Below are positions 25,326-32,534 of a stretch of DNA of 39,438 nucleotides, piece after piece. The translations under genes and the position numbers were made by a program. Source of the DNA: an uncultured Bacillaceae bacterium (GTDB lineage: Bacteria; Bacillota; Bacilli; Bacillales; Caldibacillaceae); assembly GCA_937983015.1 (NCBI GenBank), contig CALKAK010000189.1, positions 1-39,438 on the forward strand, in the 5' to 3' direction. A model generated the notes under the pieces. That model was not told the origin of the DNA, searched no databases, and worked only from the letters and a program-made list of their open reading frames with translations. Position 1 is the stretch's first letter, and each line of letters opens with the position of its first letter.

Positions 25326-25616
25326 TCAGGAGGCGCCAGCTTCTTCCAATTTCTCTTCTAGCTCCCCCTGACGATGATATTCGGCCAAAACGGCGTCTTG
25401 TACCTTTGCTCTTGTTTCCGAGTTAATCGGATGAGCAATATCCCTGAACTCCCCATCAGGAGTCCGCTTACTAGGCATTGCCACGAATAATCCATTGTTT
25501 CCCTCGATGACACGAACATCGTGCACCACGAATTCATTATCGAAGGTAATGGAAGCAATGGCCCGCATCCGCCCATCAGTGTTGACTCTCCGCAGTCTTA
25601 CATCAGTTACTTCCAT
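25326..25616 (-). CDS. spoVG: Septation regulator / RNA-binding protein SpoVG
   Basis: Small protein affecting asymmetric septation, and in several Firmicutes a nucleic-acid-binding regulator. The 96 residues match the family throughout: MEVTDVRLRRVNTDGRMRA, ASITFDNEFVVHDVRVIEG, LFVAMPSKRTPDGEFRDIAHP and an acidic C-terminus. The ATG at 25616 follows GGTGGTGAG, the same layout as in B. subtilis. It has a sigma-H-like promoter and its own terminator. yabJ (ridA), usually just upstream in the operon with purR, is missing here. Confidence 0.98.
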   Translation of the reverse strand: MEVTDVRLRRVNTDGRMRAIASITFDNEFVVHDVRVIEGNNGLFVAMPSKRTPDGEFRDIAHPINSETRAKVQDAVLAEYHRQGELEEKLEEAGAS

Positions 25617-25650
25617 ATTCTCACCACCTTCAAAGATAAACTTATATTTG

Positions 25651-25679
25651 TATTTCTACAATAAACCTTTTTTTCCTTC
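25651..25679 (-). promoter_or_regulatory. Sigma-H-type promoter of spoVG
   Basis: AAGGAAAA (about 25671-25678) and GTAGAAATA (about 25651-25659), with about 11 bp between, on the minus strand; this fits RnAGGAwww and RnnGAATww with one mismatch. spoVG is the classic sigma-H gene. The AT-rich stretch just upstream (25680-25725) resembles the AbrB-bound region of B. subtilis spoVG. Confidence 0.65.
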
Positions 25680-25730
25680 TTTTCTTTTAAAATTTTTAAT
25701 ATTTTATCTAAAGAAATAGAGTTTCATCTC

Positions 25731-26579
25731 TTATTCATTTTCGTCATCAGCTAACTCTTTGAAAATCTTAAGGAAATTTCCTTCCTGTACTTCGATTTTC
25801 TGTTCCTCGCCGCCATCTTGCCGGAGGCGGACGATGGAAACATATTGGTCGATCAAGCGTTTTTCGACATCTTCCGATTCTACCAAAACACAAATTCCTG
25901 CCACCTGGGCATGAAATTCATCTAGCAAATTGATCATTCCCCGGATCGTTCCGCCCGCTTTCATGAAGTCATCGACGATCAAGACCGATGATCCTTTTTT
26001 CAGGCTTCTTCTCGCCAGGGTCATCGTTTGTATTCGTTTTGTGGAACCGGAAACGTAATTGATACTAACCATGGATCCTTCCGTGATTTCCGGGTCACGG
26101 CGCACGATAACGACCGGTACGTTCAGATATTTGGCGGTAGCATAAGCTAGCGGTATCCCCTTGGTAGCCACCGTCATAACCGCATCAATTTTCTTATGAC
26201 TGTAGAGCGCGGCAAACATGTAACCAACCTTTTCCACGATGTTCGGATCGCCGATAATATCGGCAAGATACAGGTAGCCTCCGGGCAATAATCGATCTGG
26301 TTGTTGAATTAAAGAACATAATGCGGTAATGAAACTTCTGATTTTCTGTTCATTGGTATGCGCATAAAAAATGACCCCACCCCTGGCGCCGGGGACGGTG
26401 ATTAATTTTCCGAGTCCTTCTTCTTGTAAAACTTCTTTTAAAATCGTCAAATCTTCACTGATCGAAGACTTCGCTGCTTTGTATTTCTCGGAGAAAAAAG
26501 TTAGTGGCGTAAGTTCCCGCGGATGATTTATTAAATGAAAAGTCATATCGATCAAACGCTCACTTCTTTTCCAACCCAA
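25731..26579 (-). CDS. purR: Purine operon repressor PurR
   Basis: PRPP-responsive repressor of purine synthesis and transport. It has an N-terminal winged-helix domain (GWKRSERLIDMTFHLINHP, then LTPLTFFSEKYKAAKSSISEDL shortened: AAKSSISEDL) and a phosphoribosyltransferase-like domain with the PRPP motif LIVDDFMKAGGT. The TTG start at 26579 (AGAGGTG 6 nt upstream) aligns exactly with the B. subtilis N-terminus; the GTG at 26588 would use the ribosome site itself. The product is 282 residues. Two PurBoxes flank its promoter, indicating autoregulation. In B. subtilis yabJ follows in the operon; it is absent here, as is ispE upstream. Confidence 0.97.
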   Translation of the reverse strand: MGWKRSERLIDMTFHLINHPRELTPLTFFSEKYKAAKSSISEDLTILKEVLQEEGLGKLITVPGARGGVIFYAHTNEQKIRSFITALCSLIQQPDRLLPGGYLYLADIIGDPNIVEKVGYMFAALYSHKKIDAVMTVATKGIPLAYATAKYLNVPVVIVRRDPEITEGSMVSINYVSGSTKRIQTMTLARRSLKKGSSVLIVDDFMKAGGTIRGMINLLDEFHAQVAGICVLVESEDVEKRLIDQYVSIVRLRQDGGEEQKIEVQEGNFLKIFKELADDENE

Positions 26580-26598
26580 TCCAATCACCTCTCGAGTT

Positions 26599-26611
26599 AA
26601 AACCGAATATT
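26599..26611 (+). promoter_or_regulatory. PurBox 2 of purR
   Basis: AAAACCGAATATT on the plus strand fits the PurR box AWWWCCGAACWWT except for one base (T for C). It faces the second box at 26631-26643, forming an inverted pair. Confidence 0.65.
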
Positions 26612-26620
26612 AATACTATT

Positions 26621-26649
26621 ATTTTATTATATCATTCGGGATTAAACAA
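26621..26649 (-). promoter_or_regulatory. purR promoter
   Basis: TTGTTT (26644-26649), a 17-bp spacer and TAAAAT (26621-26626) on the minus strand. PurBox 1 lies in the spacer and PurBox 2 lies just downstream, so PurR binding would cover the promoter. Confidence 0.6.
26631..26643 (-). promoter_or_regulatory. PurBox 1 of purR
   Basis: AATCCCGAATGAT on the minus strand has the core CCGAA in the orientation opposite to PurBox 2, with about 19 bp between boxes. PurR in B. subtilis binds paired, inverted boxes about 16-17 bp apart. Confidence 0.6.
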
Positions 26650-26754
26650 GTTATTGTGATCATTTTATCCTGGTCGTATCATTCGCTTTATTTTCCCTAA
26701 CATTTCGTACATACTTTCTTTACGATCTTCGAACCGCGTATTCATTTTCCGCTC

Positions 26755-26786
26755 AAAAAAAATCCGGGAGAAAAATTTCCCCCGGA
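26755..26786 (-). terminator. Terminator after sspF
   Basis: Strong stem TCCGGG-G-GAAA / TTTC-T-CCCGGA (one G-T wobble) with a short loop on the minus strand, followed by a run of eight T. Confidence 0.92.
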
Positions 26787-26828
26787 AGCCACAGCGATTT
26801 GGTTTTGACGATGACAATCATGAAGGTG

Positions 26829-27005
26829 TTACCGTTTATTCTTCAAGGCTTCTTCGGCAATTTGGATAGCCCTCTTTACCATGTTCCCGGCATCACGGGC
26901 GCGAATGCCGCCCCAACCTTCCCTTTGCACGACATCGTAAAAGCCGAGTTCTTTTGCCAATTCTACCTTCATTTCTTCCGACATGATGCCTCTTCTTCTT
27001 GCCAT
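26829..27005 (-). CDS. sspF: Small acid-soluble spore protein, SspF family
   Basis: A 58-codon gene read from ATG 27005 to a TAA at 26829. It starts MARRRGIMSEEMKVELAKEL and continues GFYDVVQREGWGGIRARDAG, which is the alpha/beta-type SASP signature (GGIRARDAGNMVKRAIQ part). These proteins coat and protect DNA in the dormant spore. The ribosome site AGGAAGGGG lies 8 nt upstream. A TATAATA element upstream may be a -10, but I could not pair it with a sigma-G -35. In B. subtilis ispE follows sspF; here purR comes directly after a terminator. Confidence 0.95.
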   Translation of the reverse strand: MARRRGIMSEEMKVELAKELGFYDVVQREGWGGIRARDAGNMVKRAIQIAEEALKNKR

Positions 27006-27084
27006 TCGCCTGACCCCTTCCTGTTCGCTGTGGTATTATATAGTTTAATCTCGTAACCGGAAATCATTCTGAATAAAAAAAGAC

Positions 27085-27128
27085 TTGTTTTTCCAAAAAC
27101 AAAAAAGCAGTAAACGACCGTTTACTGC
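27085..27128 (-). terminator. Tandem terminators after veg
   Basis: First hairpin: 10-bp perfect stem GCAGTAAACG/CGTTTACTGC (27107-27128) followed on the minus strand by TTTTTTGTTTTT. Second hairpin immediately after: TTGTTTTT/AAAAACAA (27085-27102) followed by TCTTTTTTT. The first ends 4 bases past the veg stop. Confidence 0.88.
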
Positions 27129-27132
27129 CAGA

Positions 27133-27387
27133 TTACACGGATTCTTTATTGTCATCGTAAAATTTCAACTCGACCGTTTGCGTTAATACATCCGCATAAC
27201 TGTAAGATACTCGTTCAAACGCATTTTCTTCCGGGTCAAGTTCAACAACGAAAACCGCAGGATAGGTTTCAGCCAAAACGCCTGTGCGTTCAATCGTTTT
27301 GCGCCGACCACCATTAGCCCGCAACAACAACCTTTTACCTAAATTGGAATCAAGAACTTTCTTTATTTCTGACAATGTTTTTGGCAT
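27133..27387 (-). CDS. veg: Veg protein, biofilm/early sporulation regulator
   Basis: Highly conserved 84-residue protein. In B. subtilis it is very strongly expressed and stimulates biofilm genes by interfering with SinR. The whole sequence matches the family: MPKTLSEIKKVLDSNLGKRL, LLRANGGRRKTIERTGVL, YPAVFVVELD, ERVSYSYADVLT. GGTGTAGGAGAT precedes the ATG. The gene is driven by two very strong tandem promoters (27412-27440 and 27454-27483) and closed by tandem terminators, as expected for an abundant short transcript. Confidence 0.97.
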   Translation of the reverse strand: MPKTLSEIKKVLDSNLGKRLLLRANGGRRKTIERTGVLAETYPAVFVVELDPEENAFERVSYSYADVLTQTVELKFYDDNKESV

Positions 27388-27411
27388 ATCTCCTACACCT
27401 CACTGAAGAGT

Positions 27412-27440
27412 ATTTTACCAAAAAACACAATATTTGTCAA
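27412..27440 (-). promoter_or_regulatory. veg promoter, proximal
   Basis: TTGACA (27435-27440), a 17-bp spacer and TAAAAT (27412-27417) on the minus strand, with TGG just before the -10 (extended -10). It is 25 bp from the start codon. Confidence 0.88.
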
Positions 27441-27453
27441 TATAAAAATAGAA

Positions 27454-27483
27454 ATTATATCAGTTATTCAATTAGCTTGTCAA
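27454..27483 (-). promoter_or_regulatory. veg promoter, distal
   Basis: TTGACA (27478-27483), an 18-bp spacer and TATAAT (27454-27459) on the minus strand, both hexamers perfect. The tandem arrangement matches the known strong vegI/vegII promoters of B. subtilis. Confidence 0.85.
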
Positions 27484-27611
27484 TAATTTTATCCAACATT
27501 TTTCGGCAAGATTAGCATTTCCTAAAATCAAAAAATTATGTATATATCGGAAAATATTCTTCTTTTTTAGCAAAAAAACGTTGCACACCTTTTAACTAAC
27601 CGATCGTAAAA

Positions 27612-27648
27612 CGAATAAAGCTACCCCTGACCGTAAACCGGGTAGCTT
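27612..27648 (-). terminator. Terminator after yabG
   Basis: 9-bp perfect stem AAGCTACCC/GGGTAGCTT (27618-27648) followed on the minus strand by TATTCGTTTT. It lies 17 bases past the yabG stop. Confidence 0.8.
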
Positions 27649-27664
27649 GCGAGAGGATTTTATT

Positions 27665-28570
27665 TTATTCAGGATGTTCAAGTTCATTATCGTAATCATT
27701 CATGTCAGGATGATAGGGCATGCCGACCCGCAACACCCCTCTTGTTTCAATGCCACCGATGCCTTTTTCGCCCGTGATGGTGTTCCGTAACACATCCCAG
27801 ACATGTAACCTTTCTGTAAATGGTGTATAGCTTAATTTGGCAACGATATATACCGGGTCGAGGGCATGGATGTTCACCCTCTCTGGAGAACTGGCAAAAT
27901 TCGCTCCGGCACCGATCAATGACTCGAAGTGCGATTGACAGGCGCCCGCAAAGATGATCAATTGATCCCGGTCCGGATACTTTTTTCGCACGGCTTTTAC
28001 CGTTTCAACAAAGTACTTTGAGTGGCGATAGGAGAGCAGTTCGGTTTTTTTTCCTTTTTGCTTTGAATAGGAATCATGGCCGGTGATGACGAGAATATCC
28101 GGACGAATTTCCTCCACCCATGCCGGAACCTTCTTCATCATGTCCGTTTCTTTACAATACAGACCGTATACAGGAACGCCGATCTTTTTATAGAGCGCTA
28201 AACATCTCTTTAAATAATTCGGGTCTCCATCGACATGCAGTACTTTTCCCGGCATTTGAAACAAACGATGGTCCGAACTGAGACCCGCTTCTTCCAGCTG
28301 TTTTTTACGTATTTTCATGTACTGGTTATTTTGGCGCACAAGATGAAAATTCCGTTCTTCGAGGACCCGGTAAGGCGCGGTTAGTTTCTCCGTTCTTTCC
28401 ATATCCAAAAGCACAAGATCTTCTATAGGCGCATCGGCGATCAGACGTAATTCCTTACCGTATAATACGGCATAATACGTGTTGTTTTCTTCATAAATAT
28501 GAATAACCCGAAAAGGGATATCGCAATTGTAAGATTTTCTGCCGACAATATCCCCTATTTTAATCCCCAT
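27665..28570 (-). CDS. yabG: Sporulation protease YabG
   Basis: Cysteine-type protease of the mother cell that trims spore coat proteins for cross-linking. The 301 residues contain the peptidase U57 core: FHMPGKVLH-type segment (FQMPGKVLHVDGDP), KKIGVPVYGLYC, DILVITGHDSYSKQKG with the catalytic-type histidine, YRHSKYFVETV, and FAGACQSHFESLIGAGANFASSP, quoted in part as FAGACQSHFESLIGAG with the cysteine. ATG 28570 has GGGGTGGG just upstream. A sigma-K-type promoter at 28613-28641 fits late mother-cell expression. Confidence 0.96.
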   Translation of the reverse strand: MGIKIGDIVGRKSYNCDIPFRVIHIYEENNTYYAVLYGKELRLIADAPIEDLVLLDMERTEKLTAPYRVLEERNFHLVRQNNQYMKIRKKQLEEAGLSSDHRLFQMPGKVLHVDGDPNYLKRCLALYKKIGVPVYGLYCKETDMMKKVPAWVEEIRPDILVITGHDSYSKQKGKKTELLSYRHSKYFVETVKAVRKKYPDRDQLIIFAGACQSHFESLIGAGANFASSPERVNIHALDPVYIVAKLSYTPFTERLHVWDVLRNTITGEKGIGGIETRGVLRVGMPYHPDMNDYDNELEHPE

Positions 28571-28612
28571 TTACCCACCCCGTTTATCGAAAGTTCCGAG
28601 ACGAATTCTCTA

Positions 28613-28641
28613 TAACCTATGCGAAATAACGGGGCAGGGTG
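28613..28641 (-). promoter_or_regulatory. Sigma-K-type promoter of yabG
   Basis: CACC (28638-28641), a 16-bp spacer and CATAGGTTA (28613-28621) on the minus strand, matching the sigma-K pattern AC-N16/17-CATAnnnTA. The stop codon of rsmA lies next to the -35. Confidence 0.65.
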
Positions 28642-28646
28642 AGTTA

Positions 28647-29531
28647 TTATTCCCTTGAGAAATTGGGGTATAATGCATCGCTAAGCCGGGCAAATTCTTC
28701 GATCGTCAACGATTCCCCTCTTCTTTCTGGTGCAATCCCTGCTTGCTCCAGAGCTTTTAAAATCCACGCTTTTTTCTCTTTCCCTCCGGGCAGGCCGCTC
28801 TGCAAATTATTCATGATCGTTTTGCGCCGGTGGGCAAAACTCACCCGGGTAACGGTAAAGAAAAACCTTTCATCCCTAACATCGACTAGCGGTCGCTCCC
28901 TCTTTGTTAAGCGGATAATCGCGGAATCTACATTCGGTTTGGGAATGAATACGGAACTCGATACATGCATGATCGTTTCTACTGTAGTATAATATTGAAC
29001 AGCGATCGACAGCGATCCATAGCTTTTCGTTCCCGGTTGAGCGGATAAGCGTTCCCCCACTTCCTTTTGTACCATGACGATCATCGTCCGGAAGGGGATC
29101 TGCTCCTCTAAACATTTCATGATGATCGGTGTCGTCACGTAATAGGGTAAATTTGCGGCAATCACGATATCATCGATACCCGGGAAATGCTCTTCGATCA
29201 GATTTTTAATATCCGCTTTTAAAAAATCAGCATGGACGACGGTCACATTGGAATAGGGCGCTAAGGTTTCTTGCAATACCGGGATCAGCCGACAATCGAT
29301 TTCGATCGCCAGCACCTTTTTACTCTTTTTGGCCAATTGCTCGGTTAGCGCGCCAATCCCTGGACCGATTTCGATCACACCGCTTGCTTCAGTAACGCCC
29401 GCATGATCAACCATCTTTATTAAAATGTTCCGGTCGATAACAAAATTTTGCCCTAAACTTTTTTTGAAAGAAAATCCGTATTTTTCCAGTATCTCTTTTG
29501 TACGTAACGGTGTAGCGATATCCTTATTCAT
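28647..29531 (-). CDS. rsmA: 16S rRNA A1518/A1519 dimethyltransferase
   Basis: KsgA-type methyltransferase making four methylations on two adenines near the 3' end of 16S rRNA, a late check on 30S assembly. The 294 residues show SLGQNFVID, the SAM site EIGPGIGALTEQLA (about 58-71), and the catalytic NLPYYVTTPI (about 128). The C-terminal domain contains FVIPKPNVDSA-like FIPKPNVDSAIIRL and SFAHRRKTIMNNL. ATG 29531 overlaps the rnmV stop by 8 nt and has AGGAGG 9 nt upstream, so it is coupled to rnmV. Confidence 0.98.
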   Translation of the reverse strand: MNKDIATPLRTKEILEKYGFSFKKSLGQNFVIDRNILIKMVDHAGVTEASGVIEIGPGIGALTEQLAKKSKKVLAIEIDCRLIPVLQETLAPYSNVTVVHADFLKADIKNLIEEHFPGIDDIVIAANLPYYVTTPIIMKCLEEQIPFRTMIVMVQKEVGERLSAQPGTKSYGSLSIAVQYYTTVETIMHVSSSVFIPKPNVDSAIIRLTKRERPLVDVRDERFFFTVTRVSFAHRRKTIMNNLQSGLPGGKEKKAWILKALEQAGIAPERRGESLTIEEFARLSDALYPNFSRE

Positions 29532-30087
29532 CTCTTGATTCCTCCTGGATTACCCGTTTCATCGCAGCCGCAAATTCCTCGCGTGTGATACGGAACATAT
29601 TTAAGCGTTTATGCAATTGTTTACCATTAGCATAACCAATATTTAACAATTCACCGAGTTTTTCTCTCCGGCTCTTCGCTTTCGGATGACCGATCAACCC
29701 ATGTTCCAGTAATTCTTCCCGGGGGATGAATTCGCGGGTGTTTTCCATCTCGATCCGAGCATTTTTTAATGCTTCGCGAATCGCTTCCGGTGAAGCGTAC
29801 TCGACGCCAACCCCCTTTTTGTATTGGTGTTTCGCCAAGTGCCGCGGTAAGAAAGCGTGCTTACAATTCGGAACTTGTTTTGTGATCTCTTTTCTGATCT
29901 TTTCACCAGGGTAATCCGGATCGGTGAAAATGATGACCCCCCGTACCTTCGCCGCTCGTTTGATCTGTTCGATCGTGCTTTGATCGAGCGCTGACCCGTT
30001 GGTTTCGATCGTATCCGCGCAAACCGCCCTCTGGATGGCGACCGTATCATCTTTTCCTTCAACAACGATGATTTCCTTTATTTTCAT
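29524..30087 (-). CDS. rnmV: Ribonuclease M5
   Basis: Toprim-family endonuclease that matures 5S rRNA precursors, acting with ribosomal protein uL18. ATG 30087 (GGAGG 6 nt upstream) gives 187 residues. The Toprim signature is VVEGKDD (7-13) with the second acidic cluster in FTDPDYPGEKIR (about 55-66), and the C-terminal half contains HPKAKSRREKLGELLNIGYANGKQL, quoted in part as SRREKLGELLNIGYANGKQL. The longer frame to 30258 is promoter-region DNA. It overlaps rsmA, as in B. subtilis. Confidence 0.96.
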   Translation of the reverse strand: MKIKEIIVVEGKDDTVAIQRAVCADTIETNGSALDQSTIEQIKRAAKVRGVIIFTDPDYPGEKIRKEITKQVPNCKHAFLPRHLAKHQYKKGVGVEYASPEAIREALKNARIEMENTREFIPREELLEHGLIGHPKAKSRREKLGELLNIGYANGKQLHKRLNMFRITREEFAAAMKRVIQEESRDE

Positions 30088-30228
30088 TCCATTCCTCCAG
30101 GAAGATTTATTCCTTTTCAATATGTCCTTATCATACAATAAAACGTTTCGGCTTTCATCATGCGAAATATTCGCGACTATTCCCAATATTTTTCTTGCAT
30201 GATGAAACTTTTCCCAGTTTGATCCGTC

Positions 30229-30267
30229 TAAAAATATAAAACGCCCGGTCGTGTTCAAGACCAGGCG
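30229..30267 (-). terminator. Terminator after yabE
   Basis: 9-bp stem CGCCTGGTC/GACCGGGCG (one G-T wobble) with an 8-nt loop (30242-30267), followed on the minus strand by TTTTATATTTTT. Confidence 0.85.
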
Positions 30268-30291
30268 CGTGCTGATGGCAAATGATCATTG

Positions 30292-31485
30292 TTAATCGAG
30301 AATTTTAATCTTTACCGTTCTTTTACCCCAACGGTATGCGTCAGCTTTGGAAGCGAAGAAGACATCGATGCGTTTACCTTTCACACTACCGCCCGTATCA
30401 GCGGCAATCGCATAACCGTATCCCTCGACATAAACTTTTGAACCGAGGGGGATGACGCTTGGATCGACTGCAATCACTTTAGCATCAGGATTAGCCCTGA
30501 GGTTAAAACCGGTTGCCGTCACTCCCGAACATCCATTACAGGATGCTGTATAGGCGGTGGCGGTCACATAAAATTCTTTTCCGGAATTCGCCTCTCCACG
30601 GGATACGGTTTGTTTTGGTTTTGTCCCAAGAGCAACGATTTGATCGGTCGGCTCTTCTAAAACTTCTTCACTAATTAACGTCCGTGATACTTCCTTGCCA
30701 TTTTCTAAAATGACTTCATATTTCTTTTGGAGCCGGCCTTTCTTTCCTTCTTGTACGATCTTTTTCGCACCTTCCGTCAATGTGTGATCTTTTTTAGAGA
30801 CGACTGCAAAATCGATCGTTTCTTCAACAACATCAACAACTTTATCTACACGGACGATATGAATCTTTGTATCTTTTTCTACGATCTGATCTAAACCGGG
30901 TTCGACCCGATCCATATCTCCTAATTCAATATTTTGTTTTTTTAAAAATTCGCGAACTGATATCTTTGTCGTCCATACTTCTTTTTCTTCCCCGCCATCA
31001 TTAACGATCACAGGGAAAGCAAAATCGATCACGATTTCCAATCCTTCTTGCAGTTTTTCATCAAGATCTACGTTGATAGAATCGCGATCGCTAAGGCTGA
31101 TATCCATGTCCATTAATAACTCCGAGACGGTCTTTGCCGTTGTCCATACTTCCTGTTCTTTTCCATCAATCTTTAAAACTATTAACTGCGCCGGCACCCA
31201 GACGATTTCCATCCGGTCTTTTACTTCCGCATGGAATGCCGGAGATAGTTGATCCTTCGGCTTATATGGAATCTCTAGCTCTTCGAGAACTTCTTCAACG
31301 GTATCCGCGTGCGTACGCGTTTCCTGTTTTTCTCCGTCCGCGTAGACGACAACCGTTTTTTTCGTTCCTTCATAGATCAATCCTGCGACAACTACAGATC
31401 CCACTAGAAAACAAGCTACAAAAAGAACGACTTTTTTCGAATTCCCTGGTGATATGACCAGGTTCTTCATTTTTTGAAAATTCAC
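30292..31485 (-). CDS. yabE: Resuscitation-factor-like cell wall protein YabE
   Basis: Cell-surface protein probably acting on peptidoglycan, of the Rpf/Sps family. Of 397 residues, the N-terminal membrane segment or uncleaved signal lies at about 18-39, then three DUF348 repeats (VVVYADGEKQETRTHADTVEEV type, around 45, 102 and 160), a G5 domain (about 220-290: DFAVVSKKDHTLTEGAKKIV type), and a C-terminal 3D (double-psi beta-barrel) domain with TATAYTASC, VIAVDPSVIPLGSKVYVEGYG, and the DTGG...DVF catalytic-type aspartates. The GTG at 31485 has AAAGGAGG 9 nt upstream. The promoter is a perfect consensus, so it is probably well expressed. Confidence 0.95.
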   Translation of the reverse strand: MNFQKMKNLVISPGNSKKVVLFVACFLVGSVVVAGLIYEGTKKTVVVYADGEKQETRTHADTVEEVLEELEIPYKPKDQLSPAFHAEVKDRMEIVWVPAQLIVLKIDGKEQEVWTTAKTVSELLMDMDISLSDRDSINVDLDEKLQEGLEIVIDFAFPVIVNDGGEEKEVWTTKISVREFLKKQNIELGDMDRVEPGLDQIVEKDTKIHIVRVDKVVDVVEETIDFAVVSKKDHTLTEGAKKIVQEGKKGRLQKKYEVILENGKEVSRTLISEEVLEEPTDQIVALGTKPKQTVSRGEANSGKEFYVTATAYTASCNGCSGVTATGFNLRANPDAKVIAVDPSVIPLGSKVYVEGYGYAIAADTGGSVKGKRIDVFFASKADAYRWGKRTVKIKILD

Positions 31486-31514
31486 AAAAGCTTCCTCCTT
31501 TATTACAAGGGGAG

Positions 31515-31543
31515 ATTATAACGGACTTTACTACGGTTGTCAA
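31515..31543 (-). promoter_or_regulatory. yabE promoter, perfect consensus
   Basis: TTGACA (31538-31543), a 17-bp spacer and TATAAT (31515-31520) on the minus strand. Both hexamers and the spacing are ideal, about 30 bp from the GTG. Confidence 0.9.
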
Positions 31544-31615
31544 ATGCTTAACATTATTCTATGAAATTCATGTTTTAACGTATAGTTTGTCGTCCGCGGC
31601 TTTACCGTCTTTTTA

Positions 31616-32377
31616 TCATGTCAGGGAAAAGACGCGCAACGCATTTTCATAGGTCGTCTTCGCTACCACTTCATAAGGAATTTCTTTGAGCTCAGCGATT
31701 TTTTCCGCGACTAGTTTTACATAAGCTGGCTCGTTCCGTTTCCCCCTGTACGGATGTGGAGCGAGGTACGGACAATCCGTTTCGATCAATAAGCGCTCTA
31801 AAGGAATGGCCTTTGCCACTTCTTTTGGTAAAGTTGCATTTTTAAACGTTATCGGACCCGCTAGAGAAATATAAAAATTCATATCAATGCATTCTCTAGC
31901 AGCTTCCACGTTACCACTGAAACAGTGCATGATACCACCCGCTGCCCGTTCTTCTTTTAAAATCGCGATCGTATCTTCCAAGGCATCGCGGTTATGAATA
32001 ACCAAGGGTAATTTCAGTTTTTTCGCCAGGTGAATTTGCTTGCGAAAAATTTCCTTTTGCACATCAGCCGGTGATTTATCCCAATGATAATCGAGACCGG
32101 TCTCCCCGATCGCTACAATTTTTGGGTGCCGGGCCAATTCTTCGATCCAGACGAGATCCTCTTCCCGACAATCAACGGCTTCGACCGGATGCCAACCGAT
32201 ACAGCCATAGATCATCTCATACCGATCGATTAGTTCCATCGTTTTTTCGATCGTAGGGCGATCGAAGCCGACAACGATCATTTTACTGACTCCTGCCTCA
32301 CGGGCCCGGGTGATCGTTTCTTCCAGATCATCTGCGAATTGGTTAGCGTTTAAATGGGTATGGGTATCGAATAACAT
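31616..32377 (-). CDS. tatD: TatD-family metal-dependent DNase
   Basis: Metal-dependent hydrolase of the TatD family (YabD). The ATG at 32377 gives 253 residues starting MLFDTHTHLNANQF; the GTG at 32386 is part of the ribosome site AAAGGTG. Metal ligands are visible as THTHL (about 5-9), GETGLDYHW (about 90-98), LPLVIHNRDA, GIMHCFSGN and LIETDCPYLAPHPYRGKRNEP, quoted in part as ETDCPYLAPHPYRGKRN. The family's 3'-exonuclease activity is known; cellular role is less clear. It lies between metG and yabE, as in B. subtilis. Confidence 0.96.
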   Translation of the reverse strand: MLFDTHTHLNANQFADDLEETITRAREAGVSKMIVVGFDRPTIEKTMELIDRYEMIYGCIGWHPVEAVDCREEDLVWIEELARHPKIVAIGETGLDYHWDKSPADVQKEIFRKQIHLAKKLKLPLVIHNRDALEDTIAILKEERAAGGIMHCFSGNVEAARECIDMNFYISLAGPITFKNATLPKEVAKAIPLERLLIETDCPYLAPHPYRGKRNEPAYVKLVAEKIAELKEIPYEVVAKTTYENALRVFSLT

Positions 32378-32449
32378 CTGTTTCACCTTTTGCCAGTATG
32401 TTCATTGTTTTATCTATTTCTTGCAATACTCCACATCTACACAAATAAA

Positions 32450-32497
32450 AAAATAACATAGAAATGTTTCGTTCTTGTAACATTTCTATGTTATTTT
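32450..32497 (-). terminator. Terminator after metG
   Basis: 19-bp perfect stem AAAATAACATAGAAATGTT and its complement with a 10-nt loop, followed on the minus strand by a T-rich run. It is the longest perfect hairpin I found in the window, lying 37 bases past the metG stop. Confidence 0.93.
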
Positions 32498-32534
32498 GAG
32501 GACAGATCGGTTTCTTTATTCCCTTTTTCTATTT

